Shown here: positions 14,609 to 22,557 of the stretch, piece after piece
Layout: the number at the start of each line of letters is the position of its first letter
Position numbering within the stretch: the first letter of the stretch is position 1
Assembly (NCBI RefSeq): GCF_902506425.1
Contig: NZ_LR732469.1
Span: 1,367,001 to 1,431,000 of the forward strand
DNA from: Novosphingobium sp. 9U
Lineage (GTDB): Bacteria; Pseudomonadota; Alphaproteobacteria; Sphingomonadales; Sphingomonadaceae
Direction: 5' to 3'
DNA length: 64,000 bases
Notes under the pieces: generated by a model
The model's database searches: none
Told to the model about the DNA's origin: nothing
Seen by the model: only the letters and a program-made list of their open reading frames with translations
Translations under genes and position numbers: made by a program

Positions 14609-15825
14609 TCCGCAGAAGCTTCCGGCCCGATGTTACCAAAGAGATTAGCGGCGGGAGTCAGGGTATCTGCCGAAGCGTCGTCGGAACGGTCGAAACCTTC
14701 CATCTCTCTGGCTTCATTGCGGGTGATAATGCCGCTTGCGATACCAAGCTGATAGTATTCCATGCGCTCCTTAGCCGTTCCGCGTAGGAAGTCTCGGTTA
14801 TCGATCGAGATCGTGAGACCGCTCGCTTTCTCGCGATCCGTAAGCAGCGCCTTGTTCGCCGACTGCATAAACCGCGCTTGCCAGTGCGCGTCGGTGTCCT
14901 GATCGTGGGCAATATGCGCTTGCTCGACGCTAGCGTAGGATTGGCTTCCCAACGATTGAAAGACTTTGGTGGGCGAGACGCGGAAGAAGCGGCAGATTTC
15001 TTCAATCTGTAGGCGTCGAGCTTCGATCCACTGCGCATCGTTGGCGGTCGATCCCATGGGTTCATAGGTGATGCCAGCCGGTAGGAGGATGGTGCGGTGT
15101 GCATTGCCGACGCCAGTTGCTTGCGCGGTCCACATGGCCTTGAGGTTGGCGCTCTGTTCGGGCGTGAGCGGGGCGGTCGGCGACAGCAGGCCACCGGGAC
15201 GAGCACCGTTCTTGAACAGATTAGCGCCGTAGGTCTCTGTGGCACGTGCAAGACCGATGGCGGAGCGTGCCTCCCGAACGGTGCTCTGCCCCTGCCATGA
15301 CAGCCAGCTTGGACCCTTGAGGTGCCAGATGCTGCCGACTGGCATCGCCTGACCGTAGAGGAAGTAATCGACACGACCGCCGATTTGGGACTGGTCCACG
15401 CTGATCGTAACGGAGCCGGGATCGCAGGGGAGGAGTTCGAGCACCTGCCCCGTCGCAGAGGAGCGGTTCACCCAAACGAATGCGTTGCTGTTCAGTGCAA
15501 GGTGGTAGCCAAGCTGCTCCCGGAATTCGTAGCTGGTCTGCCGTTCGTTCGGGGAGTCGTGGAGCAGACGGTAGAGCGAGTGATCCTTGGCTAGCGTCTT
15601 GCCGCGTTCTGTCTCACGATGCAGGTAGCACGGCGGCAGCGCCAAGCCCTCCGCGATCACGCGCGCGCATGCAGCGACTGCGCTGACACGAAAATGGAGA
15701 TCGCCGTCGCCGCTGGCTTCTCTAAGCGCTACCTCGATGGCCTCGGGCGAATGCTGCGGGATCGGCGAGGATTTAGTTTCTACAGGTCCGAGAACGAAGT
15801 CGGCAAAGGATGTCCAGAAGCTCAT
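14605..15825 (-). CDS. Portal protein, HK97 family
   Basis: 406 residues. VAACARVIAEGLALPPCYLH (two overlapping pieces near residues 50-70), YEFREQLGYHLALNSNAFVW and FRVSPTKVF are typical of HK97 gp3-type portals. Twelve copies form the ring through which DNA is packaged. Start ATG at 15825 is 4 bases after CTAAATA. It ends next to the protease gene and is separated from the large terminase by a plus-strand nuclease-like cargo gene. Confidence 0.9.
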   Translation of the reverse strand: MSFWTSFADFVLGPVETKSSPIPQHSPEAIEVALREASGDGDLHFRVSAVAACARVIAEGLALPPCYLHRETERGKTLAKDHSLYRLLHDSPNERQTSYEFREQLGYHLALNSNAFVWVNRSSATGQVLELLPCDPGSVTISVDQSQIGGRVDYFLYGQAMPVGSIWHLKGPSWLSWQGQSTVREARSAIGLARATETYGANLFKNGARPGGLLSPTAPLTPEQSANLKAMWTAQATGVGNAHRTILLPAGITYEPMGSTANDAQWIEARRLQIEEICRFFRVSPTKVFQSLGSQSYASVEQAHIAHDQDTDAHWQARFMQSANKALLTDREKASGLTISIDNRDFLRGTAKERMEYYQLGIASGIITRNEAREMEGFDRSDDASADTLTPAANLFGNIGPEASAE

Positions 15826-15829
15826 CCGA

Positions 15830-15836
15830 TATTTAG
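15830..15836 (-). promoter_or_regulatory. Late-promoter-like element CTAAATA
   Basis: CTAAATA, spacer TCGG (4 bases), then ATG at 15825 of the portal gene. The same TCGG spacer occurs at the plus-strand copy near 24,495. Confidence 0.55.
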
Positions 15837-16006
15837 CCGACCGGCGCTATCTCAGCTAGGCTGGAGATTTAACAGCGACTTTCAGGTTGCCGCTGGTGCG
15901 CGGTCAACGTCGTGGTCGGCTCGGAACCGGACTTCGTCGTTCACAATGCCCTAAAATTGCTCCAAAGCTCGCTCTCAGTTTTGCCGCTGTGCAGTAAGGC
16001 CCCGTG

Positions 16007-16837
16007 ATGCCGATACCCATTGAGAAGGTCCTTGAAGCCGCGCAAAAAGCGGGTTTTGATAGCGAACTGAAAGTGGCTGCATGTTTATCAGTTGCAGGTT
16101 GGAACGCGAACCAGAATGTCTACTTCGTCGATAAAGACGAGGGAAAGGGTCGTGAGCTTGATGTCGCTGCTTATCGTATATTCAATGGCGTAGACGAGAA
16201 GCCCGAAGTCACATGCGTAATCAACCTTCTTATCGAGGTCAAAAAGACGGCTGATCCGTTTATCTTCTATAGTAACAAACCACGTTCTTACGAGGGGCCA
16301 CGGGGCTTTGGTTTGTTTAACTGGTCAAATACTGAGCCTCCGGGACCGCTCGGATATAAGGGAATCGAGCGGTCGCGACCGTTTAAGAATCCGGAGCATC
16401 TTGCGCGATCATACGCAGCTTTCAGAGACGGGAAGACAAATCAGATACAGTCCGGAATTCTGTCGGCATTCAAGGCTGCGATCCACGAGCAGGAGAGATG
16501 CGACGAAACCTACTCCGATGTGTCCGGAGACATCTGCTTCTTTATTCCTATGATGGTAGTGGAAGGTCCACTTTATGAGTGCTTCTTCGAGGAAGGAGCA
16601 GACACCCTGAGCGCGCGCGAGGTTGATGAGGTGGTCTATATGCAGAATTACCACTCTGAGAACTACGGTAGAGTCAGTAACGGCGTCTTCATCATGACGC
16701 TTAGAGCTTTTCCCGCCAAACTCGTCGAGCTTACTCAGTGGGGTGAAAGCATGCTGGCAACAATGGTAGAAAACCGCGATAAGGTCAAAAGGAAGAAGCC
16801 TCTCGGATCGACGATTAGCCCTAATCCAGCGCAATAA
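16007..16837 (+). CDS. PD-(D/E)XK nuclease-like cargo protein
   Basis: 276 residues from ATG at 16007 (GTG at 16004 also possible). ELDVAAYR near residue 50 followed by LLIEVKKT near residue 75 gives the D...ExK core of restriction-like nucleases. A helix with many charged residues precedes it, and the C-terminal half shows no known motif to me. Such genes in prophages often restrict foreign DNA, but the target here is unknown. The gene converges on the large terminase with a 17-base overlap of the 3' ends and lies between terminase and portal genes. It has no late-promoter-like element. Confidence 0.6.
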   Translation: MPIPIEKVLEAAQKAGFDSELKVAACLSVAGWNANQNVYFVDKDEGKGRELDVAAYRIFNGVDEKPEVTCVINLLIEVKKTADPFIFYSNKPRSYEGPRGFGLFNWSNTEPPGPLGYKGIERSRPFKNPEHLARSYAAFRDGKTNQIQSGILSAFKAAIHEQERCDETYSDVSGDICFFIPMMVVEGPLYECFFEEGADTLSAREVDEVVYMQNYHSENYGRVSNGVFIMTLRAFPAKLVELTQWGESMLATMVENRDKVKRKKPLGSTISPNPAQ

Positions 16838-18494
16838 TCTCCAACTCCGCTGGGGGAGGCTCCGGCTCAGCCGTAGATGCCGCATAGGCCATCAGTGCCG
16901 CGACCATTCCGTCGATCTTTAAGTGATCCTGCCCGCTCGGCTTCACTGGCGAGCGCATGATGCCGCGCAACTTCACTGAGATGTTTGCCGCCATCCAGTT
17001 TAACACCGGATTGTCCGGGTGAACGATCCTCCCGTTCATCAAGTCGGCTTCGAAGTCCGTCATGGCTGGTGAAAAGTTTGAGGCGCTCTGCGCGAACTCC
17101 ATCACTGTCATACCATCTGCGGCAAGGCGCTGTGACATCGAAGCTGACTGCCAAGGATCGAACAGGACGCCTTGGACATTGTAGGTGCGACATAGCTCGC
17201 GCACATGCTGCTCGACGGCTTCGTGATCGCTCGCAGAGCCCTCCGTCATAAGGATCGCGCCCCTCTCGACCCACTCCGCGTAAGCCTTCGAGTTCTTCGA
17301 CCGCAGGAGCGCCCCTTCGGGCAGGAACAAGAACGGCACAATGGCGCGACGACCGTTCGGGAGACCTGCCACCAGCGTGACAGCAGTGATGTCCGTTTTG
17401 GTTGAGAGATCGACACCAATCCACGCCGGGGCGCTGGCAGGGATGGTGAGAGACGCATCGGCGGCATCTGCCCAATCCTTCTGGTTGAGCCAGCCGCTAG
17501 CGGAGTTGCACCAGACGTTGAGGTATTTCGTCAAACACTCGGCTTGCGCGCTCGGACTTTGAAGTGCGCGCTCATACTCTCGGCGAAGATGATCTTCATC
17601 GACGCTCACTCCATAGTTTGGGTTGGCCTTCTTCCAAACTTTGAAGTCTCTCCAAGAGTCCTCTTTGTCGATGGTGTAGATAAGCGCGAACTTAGCGTCG
17701 TCGGAGATCGTGCCGTTCAGCACTGACTCAAAATAAAGCTGCTCTTGCCGACAAACACCTGCCAAGTTTGTGCCAGCGGTTGAGATGATTAGAAGTAGTG
17801 GATCGGCACCGCGACGCTTTCCCATTCCGGTGCGAAAAGCCGTGATTTGTGTCCCATCAATGGCTTGGTGAAGCTCGTCCGCTATTGCCAGCCAAACTAC
17901 GCCGCCATCCTTGGTTTGAGCCCTAACTGGCTTGAAGCTCGATCCTGTCGAAGGCTGGTAGATTGAACGTGCGGCGACTTCGATGCCAGCTAGCTCTTGA
18001 AGCTCTGGTGTCGACTGCACCATGGCTCGCGCTGGTAGGAACACGGCATTGGCTTGGTCGAGCGATGTAGCGCCGCTGTAACCTTCCGCGCCGCCCTGCC
18101 CGAGCATGAAAGTCATGTAGAGCGCAATGGCGGCAGCCAGCGTGCTTTTGGCATTGCCTCTCGGCAACAAGATAAAAGCTTCCCGGTATTTTCGCAGGCC
18201 AGTGTCGCGCTTTAGGAAGCCAAAGATGTTCGCAAGGATGAAGACCTGAAATGGTTCAAGCTTTATCGGCTCGCCTGATAGCGGCCCGATCACATGCGGT
18301 AGCGCGCCTACAAATTCACAAACCTTATCGACTTCCTCGACATCAAACACGAGATCAGCGCGCTCAAGATCGCGGAGCATCCTCTGACACGCGGCTCGCA
18401 GTTGCCAGCACGCTACAATCTTCCGGGCCACTACGCGCTTGGCGTAATCCACGGCAGTCCACGCGTATGATCCCTTGGTAAGTTTCTTCGCCAC
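16821..18494 (-). CDS. Terminase large subunit
   Basis: About 557 residues from the GTG at 18494, which is exactly 4 bases after CTAAATA; a TTG at 18497 is the other option. LPRGNAKSTLAAAIAL (about residues 110-125) is the Walker A region, VVWLAIADELHQA (about 200-212) the Walker B region, and WIGVDLSTKTDIT starts the RNase-H-like nuclease domain with its first Asp. It cuts concatemeric DNA and drives it into the capsid. The ParB-like and small terminase genes are directly upstream. Confidence 0.92.
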   Translation of the reverse strand: MAKKLTKGSYAWTAVDYAKRVVARKIVACWQLRAACQRMLRDLERADLVFDVEEVDKVCEFVGALPHVIGPLSGEPIKLEPFQVFILANIFGFLKRDTGLRKYREAFILLPRGNAKSTLAAAIALYMTFMLGQGGAEGYSGATSLDQANAVFLPARAMVQSTPELQELAGIEVAARSIYQPSTGSSFKPVRAQTKDGGVVWLAIADELHQAIDGTQITAFRTGMGKRRGADPLLLIISTAGTNLAGVCRQEQLYFESVLNGTISDDAKFALIYTIDKEDSWRDFKVWKKANPNYGVSVDEDHLRREYERALQSPSAQAECLTKYLNVWCNSASGWLNQKDWADAADASLTIPASAPAWIGVDLSTKTDITAVTLVAGLPNGRRAIVPFLFLPEGALLRSKNSKAYAEWVERGAILMTEGSASDHEAVEQHVRELCRTYNVQGVLFDPWQSASMSQRLAADGMTVMEFAQSASNFSPAMTDFEADLMNGRIVHPDNPVLNWMAANISVKLRGIMRSPVKPSGQDHLKIDGMVAALMAYAASTAEPEPPPAELEIIALD

Positions 18495-18498
18495 CAAG

Positions 18499-18505
18499 TA
18501 TTTAG
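18499..18505 (-). promoter_or_regulatory. Late-promoter-like element CTAAATA
   Basis: CTAAATA, spacer CTTG (4 bases), then GTG at 18494. It favours GTG over the overlapping TTG as the terminase start. Confidence 0.5.
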
Positions 18506-18512
18506 GTGACGG

Positions 18513-18827
18513 TCAGCCCTTCGAAGCCGCAGGCTCCACCCAAGCGACAAGCACCCATTCAATCCCGAGCATCAGCGCGGCGACGAACTCGTGTCTACCG
18601 TCCACGATCACGAAGCGATCCCCTTCCCAATGCCCGCGCGGGCACGGCCAAGGCTGGCGATCACCAAGCTGGAGACGCTTCTGGTAGGCGCGATCCACAT
18701 CGCCGACTGCCATGCGAGCGCGACAAGCGAGCTTCACGGCATCGACATGCACGTAGTCGGTTCTGATCACATGACCGGGCGGGACAGCAATCGAGCGATC
18801 CTCTGCCGTGAAGACTGGCTCGATCAT
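18513..18827 (-). CDS. Small ParB-like protein between the terminase genes
   Basis: 104 residues. The C-terminal half has FVIVDGRHEFVAALMLGIEW, close to the DGRHR motif of ParB/sulfiredoxin-like N-terminal domains, which bind or hydrolyse nucleotides. The fold call rests on this motif alone. Its ATG overlaps the small terminase stop by 4 bases, so it is translated in the packaging operon. It may help start packaging or process DNA ends; no role is shown. It lacks the C-terminal DNA-binding part of true ParB. Confidence 0.6.
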   Translation of the reverse strand: MIEPVFTAEDRSIAVPPGHVIRTDYVHVDAVKLACRARMAVGDVDRAYQKRLQLGDRQPWPCPRGHWEGDRFVIVDGRHEFVAALMLGIEWVLVAWVEPAASKG

Positions 18828-19240
18828 CGCTTGCGCACCGTGAAGGGTGATGGCTTGCCGTTCGGCTGTGCAGGTTGTGCCACGCGAGCGAGGCGGGACC
18901 GTGCCCCGGCGATGCCAAGCAATTCGGCGGACCTGCGCAATTCGGTGATCAGAGCGGCCTTGGGAAGCTCACCAGCGGCGATCAGGACGCGGAAGGCCGC
19001 TTCCATCTGGCAATAGCGTCCAAACATCGAGCTATCGGCTTCTGTTGCTCCGCAGCCCGTGACACGCGCGATCTCTTCGCTCCATACCTGCTTAGCGTCC
19101 GCCGTGAGATAGGCGGGTTGAGCGGGGGTATTCGAGGGCACGGCGGGGGCGATGCTCACCACATCAGCGTGACGATCCTTGCGGAAAGTCCCCGCGAGTT
19201 GCTGGGTGGAGGGATTGCCTAATTTAGCTCCGCGTTTCAT
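18824..19240 (-). CDS. Terminase small subunit, P27 type
   Basis: 138 residues from the ATG at 19240, 4 bases after ATAAATA. The basic N-terminus (MKRGAKLGNPS), the central AKQVWSEEIARV and the SMFGRYCQMEAAFR helix are typical of P27-family small terminases, which recognise phage DNA for packaging. It heads the packaging operon. The divergent Pycsar effector gene starts only 25 bases away on the other strand. Confidence 0.85.
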   Translation of the reverse strand: MKRGAKLGNPSTQQLAGTFRKDRHADVVSIAPAVPSNTPAQPAYLTADAKQVWSEEIARVTGCGATEADSSMFGRYCQMEAAFRVLIAAGELPKAALITELRRSAELLGIAGARSRLARVAQPAQPNGKPSPFTVRKR

Positions 19241-19244
19241 GATG

Positions 19245-19251
19245 TATTTAT
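19245..19251 (-). promoter_or_regulatory. Late-promoter-like element ATAAATA
   Basis: ATAAATA, spacer CATC (4 bases), then ATG at 19240 of the small terminase gene. Confidence 0.55.
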
Positions 19252-19265
19252 TCTTGGAGCTTTGG

Positions 19266-19778
19266 ATGACTGAAAAAGATCGGCTCGAACTGGCCGAGCG
19301 CCATTTAACCCTAATATCCGGCTTCTTCCCTCGAATCGATAGCAAGGTATCGGCGCTATTTGCCGTTGCTGCCGCCGAGCTTGCCGTCTTGTGCCTGAAC
19401 ATCACCAAGGTCAGTCTAGTGACGTGGTGGTCTGCTGTGCCACTAGCGATGACCGTGGCGGGCTTGGCCGTGGTCATCGTAAATCTTTATCGAAGCGCGT
19501 ATCCACATCTCGATGGGGGACATAGCTCGTTGTTCTATTTCAAGGAGATCGCCAAGCGCACTGAAGCCAACTTCTCAAGCGAGTGGCTTTCATCAGACCG
19601 CGACAAGCTAACCGCCGACTTGCTCGGACAGGTTTGGCAAAATTCCAAAATCGTTGCGAAGAAATATGATCATCTTAAAAGCGCTACGGTGTTTATGGCT
19701 CTGTCGTTAATCCCATTTGCAGCTTTCTTAGCTGCATCTTCTTTTCAAACGTCAAAAGTTTTCAGCATTCCCGGTTAG
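19266..19778 (+). CDS. Pycsar effector-like membrane protein (PycTM)
   Basis: 170 residues from ATG 19266, with GGAG 6 bases upstream. FFPRIDSKVSALFA (residues 20-33) is typical of the PycTM family. Membrane segments are predicted at about 29-47, 53-74 and 141-158, with a soluble part between (about 75-140). In known Pycsar systems a cyclic pyrimidine nucleotide activates this effector, which damages the inner membrane and stops phage growth. The cyclase gene follows after 11 bases, so the pair forms an operon. The gene starts 25 bases from the divergent small terminase gene, so its promoter must lie within that gene. A start at 19233 is possible but less likely. Confidence 0.8.
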   Translation: MTEKDRLELAERHLTLISGFFPRIDSKVSALFAVAAAELAVLCLNITKVSLVTWWSAVPLAMTVAGLAVVIVNLYRSAYPHLDGGHSSLFYFKEIAKRTEANFSSEWLSSDRDKLTADLLGQVWQNSKIVAKKYDHLKSATVFMALSLIPFAAFLAASSFQTSKVFSIPG

Positions 19779-19789
19779 GACGGACGCGA

Positions 19790-20494
19790 ATGGCATGGGT
19801 TGATATACTTGGTGATGCAGTTGACAAGGTGTTTGACACGTCTCTAGTTGAGCGAAATGGGACCGTTGTCCCGACCTCAGATGATGTTACAAATAGTCAA
19901 GCTGTCAAGCTTGACGCAGTCTTCTTATATGCTGACCTAGCAGCAACAGCCAAGCTTACCAAGGTATGTCCTTGGGAAACTACGGCGAAAATCATCCGAG
20001 CTTATCTAGACTGTGCCACAAGGTTGATCCGCGCTTATGGCGGGGAGATCAGAAGCTTTGATGGCGATCGCGTCATGGGCGTCTTTTTAGGGAAACGCCG
20101 ACACACCGAAGCCAGCTTCTGTGCCCGTGAAATCTTCTATACTGTAGAGCACATACTTGGTCCGAAGGCGACCAGTAAGTTTCAATCCATCAGAAACAAC
20201 AGCATCAAACTAAAGAACTGCGTCGGCATTGATACTGGCGACGCACGGGCAGTTCGCGCGGGCATCAGAAACCACAATGACCTCATCTGGATCGGCAGAC
20301 CTCCAAGTCTAGCCGCAAAATTGTCGGATGTTCGTAACTACCCGTCCTGTGTTTATATATCATCTGAATGCTACAGCCGTTTGGCCGACGATGGGAAGGT
20401 ATCGGGGACGATCGACATCTGGACGAAACGCTCATTCGAGTTCGCCGGAGAGGCGCGCACCGTTTACTCCACTCATTACACCAAGAAGCCGTGA
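19790..20494 (+). CDS. Pycsar cyclase-like class III nucleotidyl cyclase (PycC)
   Basis: 234 residues. The class III cyclase core is clear: VFLYADLAATAKL with metal-binding D49, then GGEIRSFDGDRVMGVFLG with the second metal Asp (D93). The N-terminal 35 residues have no recognised domain. In Pycsar systems this enzyme makes cCMP or cUMP upon infection and so activates the membrane effector encoded just upstream. Whether this one uses UTP or CTP cannot be told from the sequence here. AGGA precedes the start. No late-promoter-like element is present, which fits expression in the lysogen. Confidence 0.82.
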   Translation: MAWVDILGDAVDKVFDTSLVERNGTVVPTSDDVTNSQAVKLDAVFLYADLAATAKLTKVCPWETTAKIIRAYLDCATRLIRAYGGEIRSFDGDRVMGVFLGKRRHTEASFCAREIFYTVEHILGPKATSKFQSIRNNSIKLKNCVGIDTGDARAVRAGIRNHNDLIWIGRPPSLAAKLSDVRNYPSCVYISSECYSRLADDGKVSGTIDIWTKRSFEFAGEARTVYSTHYTKKP

Positions 20495-20590
20495 AATTCT
20501 AATCTGACATCAGAGATAAACACTTGGACGGCGGTTGGCGGGTAAGATGGTGCGGGATGATTTCACCCGCCCCCTCTGTATGAGAGAACG

Positions 20591-21196
20591 ATGCAAGACA
20601 CCGGACTCATCGCTTGGCACTCTTTCACATGGGACGCCTTCGCCACGCTTGCGGGAGCCGTGGCTACTCTCGTTGCGGGGATCGCTGCCGTCATTGCGGC
20701 AGTCATCATCGGCAAACGCCAAATGAAGATTAGCGAGAAGCAGACCGCCATCTCGGATCGCCAAACACGCATCCTCGAACGTCAGACGCAGCTTGCGGAG
20801 CTTACACTCCGCAGCGAGCTATATGAGCGTCGAGTGGAAGTTTACTCCGCCACTGATGCTTTTCTGACTGAAATAATGATGGTTGCCGATAGACCCTCAC
20901 TAGAGGTGCAAAGACGCTTCCTCATCGCTCGCGAGGCCGCTCGCTTTCTTTTTGCCTCCGAAGTTGAGGCCGCGCTCAATGAAATCAACACCAAGGCGCA
21001 CCTTCTCTTTGTAAGCCGTAGAGCCATCGCGGACATGAACGCCGGTAGAAGACCTATCAACGATGACTACATTTCTCGCGAAGAGAAGCAGATGGATTGG
21101 CTTGTAGCGCGGCACGGCGCTTTGGCTGAAATCTTTGGACAGGAACTCTCGTTGAGTATGCCACCAGATGCGCCCCCTCCTTCTCAACCAGCCTAG
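20591..21196 (+). CDS. Membrane-anchored coiled-coil protein of unknown function
   Basis: 201 residues. One membrane segment at about residues 18-41 (FATLAGAVATLVAGIAAVIA within it) is followed by a likely coiled coil (about 45-80, with repeated ISEKQ/ISDRQ/ILERQ units). The rest is helical and ends in a Pro-rich tail. I do not recognise the family. It follows the Pycsar pair by about 100 bases on the same strand and could be a separate cargo gene. No function is assigned. Confidence 0.6.
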   Translation: MQDTGLIAWHSFTWDAFATLAGAVATLVAGIAAVIAAVIIGKRQMKISEKQTAISDRQTRILERQTQLAELTLRSELYERRVEVYSATDAFLTEIMMVADRPSLEVQRRFLIAREAARFLFASEVEAALNEINTKAHLLFVSRRAIADMNAGRRPINDDYISREEKQMDWLVARHGALAEIFGQELSLSMPPDAPPPSQPA

Positions 21197-21301
21197 TCCT
21201 CAACTGCCCAAGTCCGCCCGCGATGAGTAGCAATCTGCGCTATTAGATCGGTCCCCGATCCCCTATGCTGTGTCGCGTCGAACGAGGCAGACCTTAGCGC
21301 G

Positions 21302-22471
21302 ATGACGGACCATCTAGGCAAAGCATATCGAGACGCGCTCAAACATCAGCGTATGATCGACGAAGCGATGGGCTTGGGGACGCTCGGCACAATCGGCGGG
21401 TCGCGGGATCGATTTCGAGACGCCTTGATGGGCAGAGACCTTTTCTCTGAAGCCATGGGGATGAGCCGAAACGGCAAGATCGGGATTGCCTCTGGCGCGT
21501 TCGCAGCCTCGCAGCAGGCTATCAATGACGGCATAGCATCGGCCATGCCTAATACCCTTGGGATCGGACGCAGCTTGTCCGAACTCTTCTCGCAGGCGGT
21601 AAGTGGGACGAGCTTTGCGGCGTTGGGTCGCAACTCTGCGTTCGATGCTTTGATGCGCGAGGCGACGGAACACACTAGCACTCGCCTTGGCCGTGCTCTG
21701 GTTGGTAACTATCAAGATCACCTTGGCATGTTCTCGAAGGGACAAAGCGTCGGCCTAACCTCGATCAACGAGGCGCTGAAGCTTTCGCTAGATAAATATG
21801 ATTCAGTTTTCAGCATAGCAGGAGAGATCGGTAAGCGATTTGCCTCCCAGCACCAAAGCATTGTAGATCAAATTGCTGGCATCCCGTCAGCGCAGACTGT
21901 CGAATTCGCTCGATTGCTGAAAGCGTTTGATGTCGGTGATTGGCGCGATGTCCGTGTCGATATAGATGCCAACGAAGCCAATGAAGCTGATGAGCTACGC
22001 TCGAAGCTCTTAGACATTCTACTACACATTATAGTCAGGCTTAATCCGGTCAAATGGGGTCCGGGTGAGTATCTGGCGATCTTGATGTTCGCCTATCAAA
22101 TCATGGCTCCAGACTTTACGGAAGAAGACCACAAGAACCTTGTTGCTGCGAGGCGGGAAGCCACTGCCGCACACAGCACTGCTGAGCTAACTGTCAAAGG
22201 CATAAACGAACTTAAGGAAGGCGTAGCGGCTGAAGAAGCATACCTCGAACAGGTATCCGCTTTGCCTAAAGGCACCATCATAGGTCGCGGAATCGTTCGA
22301 TCAGACCACTCGAAGTCCAGTCCACAAGTCGCGCTCTTGGCGCGCGATGACACAGTTGCGATAGCAGCACGGGAGGGAAAGTGGTTGTGCATCATCTACA
22401 GCGATCCGCTCACCAAGACCTTCGGGCAAGGATGGATATGGGGCGGGGCTGTGGATGCGTTTGACGAGTAG
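21302..22471 (+). CDS. Unknown protein with C-terminal SH3-like domain
   Basis: 389 residues. The first about 190 residues are Gly/Ala/Ser-rich and low in recognisable structure. A helical part follows, with one hydrophobic stretch near residue 255 (YLAILMFAYQIM). The last 60 residues, with WLCIIYSDPLT and GQGWIWGGAV, look like a bacterial SH3b domain. The function is unknown; proteins of this shape occur among phage-defence candidates, but that is only a suggestion. It sits in the plus-strand cargo run between the coiled-coil protein and the GH75-like hydrolase. Confidence 0.55.
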   Translation: MTDHLGKAYRDALKHQRMIDEAMGLGTLGTIGGSRDRFRDALMGRDLFSEAMGMSRNGKIGIASGAFAASQQAINDGIASAMPNTLGIGRSLSELFSQAVSGTSFAALGRNSAFDALMREATEHTSTRLGRALVGNYQDHLGMFSKGQSVGLTSINEALKLSLDKYDSVFSIAGEIGKRFASQHQSIVDQIAGIPSAQTVEFARLLKAFDVGDWRDVRVDIDANEANEADELRSKLLDILLHIIVRLNPVKWGPGEYLAILMFAYQIMAPDFTEEDHKNLVAARREATAAHSTAELTVKGINELKEGVAAEEAYLEQVSALPKGTIIGRGIVRSDHSKSSPQVALLARDDTVAIAAREGKWLCIIYSDPLTKTFGQGWIWGGAVDAFDE

Positions 22472-22557
22472 TCTGTTGCTTGACACCGGCACGAACTAAA
22501 AGCACCATCATCAAACAACAGGGTCGCGCTGGATCGTTCTTTTGGGGGAGAACTTCA

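Noticed and set aside
21795..21801. GATAAATATG within the SH3-domain protein gene
   Set aside because: It is inside a coding frame and no gene starts there; background.
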